From CAYMTN01 sp964393335 (GTDB lineage Bacteria; Chloroflexota; Anaerolineae; Aggregatilineales; Aggregatilineaceae): a DNA stretch of 5,990 nucleotides. Every line of letters starts with the position of its first letter. Position 1 is the stretch's first letter. A program made the translations under genes and the position numbers. The notes beneath the pieces were generated by a model. It was not told where the DNA came from, made no database searches, and saw only the letters and a program-made list of their open reading frames with translations. This document shows, in pieces, positions 1 to 5,990 of the stretch. Location: NCBI GenBank assembly GCA_964393335.1, contig CAYMTN010000294.1, forward strand, positions 1-5,990, written 5' to 3'.

Positions 1-182
1 TATGGGGCAGCGCCCCACCAAAACCTGCGTGTTTTTTCTGCCGACCTGTACTAGCCACAACGGGGCAAGTCTGACATTGCACCTGGCCTTGACCGCCTAT
101 CTGTGCTGCCATGTCGTTGGGGTGGTGAGTATCTTACACAGTCAGGGGGGCGGTTTTGTCGGGATGATCTCACGCCCACATG

Positions 183-238
183 CCGCACCGCCAGAGAACA
201 AAGCAGAACGAATATCGTTTCTGCTGGAGTAGGTGCGG
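183..238. other. Nested inverted repeat, possible structured RNA or protein site
   Basis: An outer perfect 7-bp stem (CCGCACC 183-189 with GGTGCGG 232-238) encloses an inner 10-bp stem (AGCAGAACGA 202-211 with TCGTTTCTGCT 215-225, one bulged T at 218) capped by a three-base loop. The internal loops are 12 and 6 bases. No T run follows on either strand, so it is not a standard intrinsic terminator. Its function is unknown; it may be a structured transcript, an operator or chance. Confidence 0.35.
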
Positions 239-253
239 AATGTGGGTCAAACG

Positions 254-309
254 TGATCGATGGCGTGCTGGCTGTGAGATCGATCATCGCGGTGGCGCTG
301 ATCGATGGC
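254..309. repeat. Spaced GATCGAT words with an 11-bp direct repeat
   Basis: TGATCGATGGC occurs twice on the plus strand (254-264 and 299-309). A third GATCGAT lies between them (278-284), so the three words start at 255, 278 and 300, spaced 23 and 22 bases. That is roughly two helical turns, which could suit a DNA-binding protein, but the word is palindromic and short, so chance is a fair explanation. Confidence 0.25.
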
Positions 310-330
310 AGGTATGGTGGCGGGACGAGC

Positions 331-371
331 CAGGGGATAACACACGGCCCCGGACGTCGCCGGGGCCGTGA
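331..371 (-). repeat. Terminator module, copy 1
   Basis: This 41-base segment matches 1221-1261 in 37 positions, with no gap, at an offset of exactly 890 bases. The match covers the hairpin and the non-palindromic CAGGGGA flank. It stops abruptly on both sides. Confidence 0.7.
343..370 (-). terminator. Hairpin terminator of the exported-protein gene at 397-1091
   Basis: A perfect 11-bp stem (CACGGCCCCGG 343-353 with CCGGGGCCGTG 360-370) closes a six-base loop, 26 bases beyond the TAA stop of the minus-strand gene. Read on the minus strand it is followed by TGTTATCCCCTG, a weak U tract. The module from 331 to 371 matches the polA terminator region at 1221-1261 in 37 of 41 bases. Confidence 0.75.
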
Positions 372-396
372 GCCAGCACACGATCAATCGCCAGGG

Positions 397-969
397 TTAG
401 TTGAAGGGCGTGAGCCCGCCGACGCACGACGAGGGGATATACCCGTCGTTTGGCCCGGCGACAAAAATCTCCGTCCATGACTGTCCGTCGGGTCCGGTCG
501 TGGGAGTCGGGCTGACAAACCACGCCTGCCCGGCGTGGACCATATTCGCGCCAACCGGCGTGCCGCCCGGCGAATCATATACGGCGCTGTCGCACACGAG
601 GTTATGCTGCTGGAAGCCTGCCGGGACCGGGGCGGCTTCATAGCTGCCGTCGCCAAAGTAGGAACCGACGACCGCGCCCGTCGTGCAGTTGAACTCGACC
701 CAACTCACCGCGGTCACGCCGCCTGACCCATCGGGTCCGGCATAGGTCGTGAGCTCGAATTTCAGGCTGGTACCGGCGGGCACGCTGTACGCGCTGGGGT
801 TGACGCCATAACTTCCGGGTCCGACTCTTGGGCCGAACCAACTGTGGTTTTCCAGGTATGAAAACACACTGCCATAGCCCGGCACGGTCAGGACACCAAG
901 GTCTGAGCCGGTGGTGCCCACGTTCATGTCTTCGGGCAATGAAAAGGAGACGCTGTTACAGGTATCCAC
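397..969 (-). CDS. Mature-domain reading frame of the frameshifted exported protein
   Basis: This is the open frame that survives as the sequence stands: 190 codons from GTG 969, the only usable start codon in this frame back to about 1139. That start has no good Shine-Dalgarno sequence and lies inside the gene, so independent translation is doubtful; the frame is better read as the body of the gene at 397-1091. Its four cysteines (4, 95, 126 and 182 of this frame), Gly/Ser/Thr-rich beta strands and lack of charged clusters fit an extracellular domain that has lost its signal peptide to the frame change. No enzyme motif is recognised. Confidence 0.6.
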   Translation of the reverse strand: MDTCNSVSFSLPEDMNVGTTGSDLGVLTVPGYGSVFSYLENHSWFGPRVGPGSYGVNPSAYSVPAGTSLKFELTTYAGPDGSGGVTAVSWVEFNCTTGAVVGSYFGDGSYEAAPVPAGFQQHNLVCDSAVYDSPGGTPVGANMVHAGQAWFVSPTPTTGPDGQSWTEIFVAGPNDGYIPSSCVGGLTPFN

Positions 970-975
970 AGATGG

Positions 976-981
976 CCCCCC
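976..981 (-). other. Six-G run at the frameshift point
   Basis: On the coding (minus) strand the sequence reads TTG GGG GGC in the signal-peptide frame. With the preceding G it forms G GGG GGC, which fits the X XXY YYZ pattern of -1 slippery sites. A -1 slip, or one extra G in DNA or transcript, gives the same restored protein (Leu-Gly-Gly-Pro-Ser-Val). No strong stimulatory hairpin is obvious just downstream. Confidence 0.6.
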
Positions 982-1097
982 AATGAGCTTGATCCAGGGA
1001 ATGTCTGGGCAGAGGCGCTGCTCGCGCTGCCAAGTACGAAGATAGCGGCTAATACAACACTTACGGTCAATGCTGCAATCCGGTATTTCACGATCGA

Positions 1098-1109
1098 TCT
1101 CCTCTCCTT
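1098..1109 (-). promoter_or_regulatory. Ribosome binding site fixing the GTG 1091 start
   Basis: The minus strand reads AAGGAGAGGAGA, a doubled purine-rich Shine-Dalgarno sequence. The nearer AGGAG ends 7 bases before GTG 1091, which starts directly into the signal peptide MKYR. Starts further upstream (GTG 1139 or the ATGs after it) would add a polar leader before the signal peptide and lack such a site. Confidence 0.7.
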
Positions 1110-1147
1110 GTCCATCGGAATAATCATGCTTGCGTGCACCTATTTTG

Positions 1148-1156
1148 ATTGTAACA
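1148..1156 (-). promoter_or_regulatory. Candidate extended -10 promoter for the gene at 397-1091
   Basis: The minus strand reads TGTTACAAT, an extended -10 element (TG-N-TACAAT) inside an AT-rich stretch about 57 bases before GTG 1091. Transcription would begin near 1141. No good -35 hexamer is visible at the usual distance. Confidence 0.4.
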
Positions 1157-1220
1157 AAAAGTGCGACAAATCGTGTTTTCTGTTAATTTCTATACGACTT
1201 TTTTATAGTTGGTTGACTCT

Positions 1221-1261
1221 CAGGGGAAAACAAACGGCCCCGGACATCGCCGGGGCCGCGA
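1221..1261 (-). repeat. Terminator module, copy 2
   Basis: This is the partner of 331-371, placed after polA. Two of the four differences (at 1233 and 1259) shorten the stem from 11 to 9 bp, so they are not compensatory changes. The T tract is better here than in copy 1. Confidence 0.7.
1235..1258 (-). terminator. Intrinsic terminator of polA
   Basis: A perfect 9-bp GC stem (CGGCCCCGG 1235-1243 with CCGGGGCCG 1250-1258) and six-base loop lie 23 bases past the polA stop codon. On the minus strand the stem is closely followed by TTTGTTTT, a good U tract. It separates polA from the exported-protein gene downstream on the same strand, so the two are probably not one operon. Confidence 0.85.
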
Positions 1262-1281
1262 AGAATGAGCGCAATCCGCGC

Positions 1282-4113
<2,832 letters not shown>

Positions 4114-4119
4114 GGCGCG

Positions 4120-4124
4120 CTCCT
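4120..4124 (-). promoter_or_regulatory. polA ribosome binding site
   Basis: AGGAG on the minus strand ends 6 bases before ATG 4113, supporting that start. The conserved N-terminal sequence (LVLIDGHALAYR) begins directly after it, so no other start is needed. Confidence 0.75.
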
Positions 4125-4154
4125 GGGAGGGGTGAGTTATGAACGGATGTGCGT

Positions 4155-4163
4155 ATTATACCA
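4155..4163 (-). promoter_or_regulatory. Extended -10 promoter of polA
   Basis: The minus strand reads TGGTATAAT: a perfect TATAAT hexamer (4155-4160) with the TG-N extension. Transcription would start near 4148, giving a leader of about 35 bases. The -35 zone is pure GC with no TTGACA-like hexamer, as is common for extended -10 promoters. Confidence 0.75.
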
Positions 4164-4180
4164 CCGCGCGCCCCGCGCGG
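4164..4180. promoter_or_regulatory. GC palindrome abutting the polA -10 element
   Basis: CCGCGCG (4164-4170) and CGCGCGG (4174-4180) form a perfect 7-bp inverted repeat around three C. It starts directly next to the extended -10 and occupies the spacer, where a bound repressor would block polymerase. It may equally be chance in such GC-rich sequence. Confidence 0.35.
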
Positions 4181-4281
4181 CGACGTGGGGAACGGGTCAG
4201 TCAGTGTTTGAAACAGGCTTTTAACTGATTTTTATGACGTTTTTGTAGCCAGAAGATGTGTTACGTGCGACAATGGAAAAT

Positions 4282-4304
4282 GTAGGTAACATCTAGTTAC
4301 ATAC
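4282..4304. promoter_or_regulatory. Dyad upstream of the exported-protein gene
   Basis: GTA-G-GTAAC (4282-4290) mirrors GTTAC-A-TAC (4296-4304) around five bases, with a single mismatched pair. A further GTTAC lies at 4260-4264. The dyad sits 31 bases before ATG 4335 in AT-rich DNA, so it could be an operator or a hairpin in the leader. No clear -10/-35 pair could be assigned for this gene. Confidence 0.35.
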
Positions 4305-4320
4305 AAAAATTGATTCACAA

Positions 4321-4328
4321 GGAGGGAG
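4321..4328 (+). promoter_or_regulatory. Ribosome binding site of the exported-protein gene
   Basis: GGAGGGAG is a strong Shine-Dalgarno sequence ending 6 bases before ATG 4335. An in-frame GTG at 4332 lies only 3 bases after it and another ATG at 4344 is 15 bases away, so ATG 4335 is the best spaced start. Confidence 0.75.
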
Positions 4329-4334
4329 AAAGTG

Positions 4335-5072
4335 ATGATCAAGATGCGATTTGTCTCATTGGTGGTCCTACTGGCAACCGTCATGGCGCTGGCAGGTTTG
4401 TCGAGCGCCGCGCCTGCACAGGCGGCGGGTGAACAGTGGCTGCTCCAGGGCCGTCTCGCCAGCGGGTGCAACAGCGGCGACACGGGTTTCTCGGTGTCGT
4501 TCGTGAATTTGACTCCGGGCGCTACCTATTATGCGGATACGATTGTGAAGAACGGCGCTGGCGTTGTCTATATGGACGAATATTTCGGCAGCACGGCTCC
4601 TGGTCCTTTTGATACCGACTGGTTTGTCTTTGACGAGAACACTCGCGGCATGCAGACCGGTTCGTGGCCGCTGACGCCGGGCACCCAGTACACCATCACG
4701 GTCCGCCTGTTGGACGCCGGTCAGAACCAGCTTTCGGTCAATTCGGCGCACTTCACGTGTGACGCCAATGACTTCAACGGCATCTCCACGACTGCCGGCT
4801 GCGACGTCCTGATGAATATCCCGGCATCCGCGGTAGGCGGCACCTTTATAGCGGATGCGCCGCTGTACTCCGAACCGGGTGTGCTGGTCGAGCCACCGCT
4901 GACCATGACCGCCGGCAAGTCGGCGCGCGTTATTGGGATGGACTCCACCGGCCAATACTACAAAATCCTGTGGGTGTGCCAGTTCCTGTGGGTCCCCGCC
5001 AATACGCTTGGTCCCAACTATGACGATGTCTGGCACGGCGCTGCACTTCCGACCAGCAATGTCGTGAACTGA
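4335..5072 (+). CDS. Exported protein with cysteine-bounded beta domain and SH3-like tail
   Basis: I do not recognise a named family. The 245-aa protein (246 from GTG 4332) begins with a textbook signal peptide: basic MIKMR, a hydrophobic core, and cleavage probably after PAQA, before AGEQW, so it is secreted or surface-held. There is no further membrane segment, lipobox or sorting signal. Residues about 35-145 look like a beta sandwich: GCNSG at Cys45, alternating hydrophobic strands (TGFSVSFVNLTPGATYYADT, PGTQYTITVRLLDAG) and FTC at Cys142, so Cys45 and Cys142 may pair. Residues about 155-228 resemble an SH3-like domain (APLYSEPG, then SARVIGM, YYKILWVCQFLWVPANTLG) with Cys156 and Cys215. 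The gene is divergent from polA, with no operon partner visible. It matches the broken gene at 397-1091 in domain order and cysteine order. A binding or structural role is possible; no enzyme motif is visible. Confidence 0.88.
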   Translation: MIKMRFVSLVVLLATVMALAGLSSAAPAQAAGEQWLLQGRLASGCNSGDTGFSVSFVNLTPGATYYADTIVKNGAGVVYMDEYFGSTAPGPFDTDWFVFDENTRGMQTGSWPLTPGTQYTITVRLLDAGQNQLSVNSAHFTCDANDFNGISTTAGCDVLMNIPASAVGGTFIADAPLYSEPGVLVEPPLTMTAGKSARVIGMDSTGQYYKILWVCQFLWVPANTLGPNYDDVWHGAALPTSNVVN

Positions 5073-5091
5073 CGGCTCACGCGTGAACCGA

Positions 5092-5116
5092 CGGCGAGCT
5101 GCCTGCCTGCTCGCCG
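5092..5116 (+). terminator. Hairpin just after the exported-protein gene
   Basis: A perfect 8-bp stem (CGGCGAGC 5092-5099 with GCTCGCCG 5109-5116) with a nine-base loop lies 20 bases past the TGA stop. It lacks a T run, so it would be a weak terminator, a 3' end stabiliser or a first part of a tandem set. Confidence 0.4.
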
Positions 5117-5133
5117 GTTATGAAACCTGAAAA

Positions 5134-5168
5134 TCGACGCCACTTCGACCACCACGAGGTGGCGTCGA
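5134..5168. terminator. Second hairpin in the 5073-5253 gap
   Basis: A perfect 10-bp stem (TCGACGCCAC 5134-5143 with GTGGCGTCGA 5159-5168) with a 15-base loop. On the plus strand no T run follows; on the minus strand it is followed by TTTTCAGG, so it could stop transcription entering from the right. No minus-strand gene is visible there to need it. Confidence 0.4.
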
Positions 5169-5190
5169 CCGTTACGCGGCAGCCCTGCGG

Positions 5191-5234
5191 CGATTCATGC
5201 GCTATGATTGGCGCCGCGCCGAATCGTTTTTTTT
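5191..5234 (+). terminator. Intrinsic terminator with eight T, ahead of the nucleotidyltransferase
   Basis: CGATTC (5191-5196) pairs with GAATCG (5221-5226), enclosing a GC-rich inner stem (GGCG 5210-5213 with CGCC 5217-5220, or GCGC 5199-5202 with GCGC 5211-5214). The base of the stem runs straight into T8 (5227-5234). It probably ends the transcript of the exported-protein gene. Because it lies 19 bases before ATG 5254 it might also act as an attenuator for that gene. Confidence 0.65.
5203..5208 (+). promoter_or_regulatory. Weak candidate -10 for the nucleotidyltransferase
   Basis: TATGAT is one base off TATAAT and lies about 45 bases before ATG 5254, so transcription could start near 5215. 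There is no recognisable -35, and the site lies within the terminator-like hairpin, so this is only a possibility. Confidence 0.25.
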
Positions 5235-5240
5235 GCGACG

Positions 5241-5245
5241 AAGGA
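5241..5245 (+). promoter_or_regulatory. Ribosome binding site of the nucleotidyltransferase
   Basis: AAGGA ends 8 bases before ATG 5254, directly after the T8 run and a short GCGACG spacer. It supports ATG 5254 as the start. Confidence 0.65.
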
Positions 5246-5253
5246 TCGGTAAC

Positions 5254-5990
5254 ATGCCACACGCCATACCGCCCACATCCTATCCCGACGTGAACGCCGT
5301 GCTGGACCTGCTGCTGTCGGGCGTACAAACGACGCTGGGCGATCAATTGGCGGGCATGTACCTGTACGGCTCGCTGTCCAGTGGCGACTTCAACCCGAAG
5401 ACCAGCGACATTGATTTTCTCGTCGTCACGGTCGATTCCCTCTCTGACGACGCGATTCACGCGTTGGAGGCGATGCACGCGCGCCTGTGGGCGAGCGGCC
5501 TCAAGTGGGCGGCCAAGCTCGAAGGCTCGTACATCCCGCAGGCGGCGTTGTGGCGCTACGATCCGGCGGCGGGTCCGTTTCCGATGGTCAACGAGCGGCG
5601 GTTTTACGTGGCAGGACACGGCACGGACTGGATCATCCAACACCATATCATCCGTGAGCACGGCGTCGTGCTGGCCGGACCCGATCCGCAGACGCTGATC
5701 GCGCCCGTGTCGGCGGACGATCTGCGGCGTGGCGTGCACGGTGCGCTGCGCGGGTGGTGGCGGCGGATGCTCGACGATCCGTCGCGGATGGTGGACGACG
5801 GGGAGTATCAGTCCTTCGCCGTGCTGACGATGTGCCGCGCGCTGTATACGCTCGAATACGGCGCGATTGTCTCTAAACCGGCGTCGGCGCGCTGGGCCTC
5901 AGCCGCGCTGGGTGACCGCTGGGCGGACCTGATCGCGTGGGCGCTGGCGTGGGTGCCGGGCGTGCCAGGGGATCGCCTCGACGAGACGCT
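5254..5990 (+). CDS. Aminoglycoside adenylyltransferase-like nucleotidyltransferase, 3' end missing
   Basis: The frame is open from ATG 5254 to the window edge (245 codons), so the C-terminus is cut. The N-terminal half has the polymerase-beta-type nucleotidyltransferase signature YGSLSSGDFNPKTSDIDFLV: G39 and S40 hold the nucleotide, and D52 and D54 bind the metal. Glu90 in KLEGSYIP is placed like the catalytic base of AadA-type enzymes (inference). The second half (VLTMCRALYTLEYGAIVSKPASARWA, about 190-215) matches the helical C-terminal domain found in AadA-like adenylyltransferases (DUF4111 type). Such enzymes transfer AMP from ATP to a hydroxyl group, in the classical cases on streptomycin or spectinomycin. 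Chromosomal homologues in environmental bacteria often have no proven drug substrate, so resistance should not be assumed. No signal peptide or membrane segment is seen, so it should be cytoplasmic. It follows its own leader and is probably not cotranscribed with the exported-protein gene. Confidence 0.88.
   Translation, partial: MPHAIPPTSYPDVNAVLDLLLSGVQTTLGDQLAGMYLYGSLSSGDFNPKTSDIDFLVVTVDSLSDDAIHALEAMHARLWASGLKWAAKLEGSYIPQAALWRYDPAAGPFPMVNERRFYVAGHGTDWIIQHHIIREHGVVLAGPDPQTLIAPVSADDLRRGVHGALRGWWRRMLDDPSRMVDDGEYQSFAVLTMCRALYTLEYGAIVSKPASARWASAALGDRWADLIAWALAWVPGVPGDRLDET

Larger units (their letters stand above)
1..396. other. Intergenic region, no convincing gene
   Basis: No reading frame here looks like a real protein: the short open frames on both strands have no recognisable domain, no good ribosome binding site and overlap one another. 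The extreme left has a small GC hairpin (GGGGC 4-8 with GCCCC 12-16) followed at a distance by six T (31-36), which might be the worn end of an upstream gene's terminator, but the T run is too far from the stem to be sure. The rest holds a two-level dyad (183-238), three GATCGAT words (255-306) and, at the right end, the terminator of the gene at 397-1091. A gene tail ending before base 1 cannot be excluded. Confidence 0.6.
397..1091 (-). pseudogene. Exported protein with SH3-like C-terminus, broken by a frameshift
   Basis: The gene starts at GTG 1091, 7 bases after an AGGAG. The first frame encodes a clear signal peptide (MKYR, a hydrophobic core, then SASA before QTFPG) but stops at 924-926 after a nonsense-looking tail. 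The mature protein continues in another frame down to TAA at 397-399. The two frames join if one G is added to the six-G run (plus-strand C6 at 976-981), giving a 231-aa protein reading SLGGPSVDTCNS at the junction. In that protein a Gly/Ser/aromatic-rich beta domain lies between Cys45 and Cys136. The tail from Cys167 to Cys223 (YDSPGG, then WTEIFV and DGYIPSSC) resembles a bacterial SH3 fold. It probably acts outside the membrane; function unknown. The break may be a homopolymer sequencing error, a real mutation, phase variation or programmed slippage. Its layout matches the gene at 4335-5072. Confidence 0.75.

Noticed and set aside
2..232. Short plus-strand open frame near the left edge (76 codons)
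   Set aside because: It has no Shine-Dalgarno sequence, its composition is unlike the neighbouring genes, and it covers a dyad and a T run.
1091..1139. Upstream GTG 1139 and in-frame ATGs as start of the broken exported gene
   Set aside because: They would put a polar leader ahead of the signal peptide and lack a ribosome binding site, whereas GTG 1091 has a well-placed AGGAG.
331..1261. The duplicated hairpin as ends of an insertion sequence
   Set aside because: The copies are in direct orientation, enclose no transposase and are each placed just after a stop codon, which fits terminators better.
4368..5036. Minus-strand open frame opposite the second exported gene (222 codons)
   Set aside because: The plus strand has a strong ribosome binding site and a clean signal peptide; the antisense frame has neither.
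5077..5739. Minus-strand open frame opposite the nucleotidyltransferase (220 codons)
   Set aside because: The plus strand carries the clear GS-X11-DxD and AadA-like motifs; this frame is an Arg/His/Val-rich complement and includes the terminator hairpin.

Overview
The window is GC-rich bacterial DNA. It holds one complete housekeeping gene, DNA polymerase I (polA, minus strand), flanked by two genes for small exported proteins, and the start of a nucleotidyltransferase gene that runs off the right edge. The style of the polymerase (about 943 aa, with an intact proofreading domain) and the small secreted proteins ending in an SH3-like beta domain would fit Chloroflexota. That is an impression from sequence style, not a proven placement.

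Layout from left to right. Bases 1-396 hold no convincing gene, only some dyads and short repeats, and end in a strong hairpin terminator. Bases 397-1091 (minus) encode an exported protein broken by a frameshift: the signal peptide and the mature domain lie in different frames, and the shift falls at a run of six G. Bases 1092-1234 are AT-rich and probably carry that gene's promoter; the polA terminator follows at 1235-1258. Bases 1282-4113 (minus) are polA, with an extended -10 promoter just upstream. A divergent intergenic region (4114-4334) leads to the second exported-protein gene, 4335-5072 (plus). After it come 181 bases with three hairpins, the last being a textbook intrinsic terminator with eight T. 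Only 19 bases beyond that T run, at 5254, starts a protein related to aminoglycoside adenylyltransferases, cut by the window end.

Two themes link the parts. The exported proteins on either side of polA share a layout (signal peptide, a cysteine-bounded beta domain, an SH3-like tail, and four cysteines in the same order), so they look like distant paralogues. The broken gene and polA end in nearly the same 41-base terminator module. I see no mobile element, tRNA, rRNA or CRISPR array, and no clear new multi-gene system. The best leads are the frameshifted exported gene, the four-cysteine family, the duplicated terminator and the terminator-like leader before the nucleotidyltransferase.
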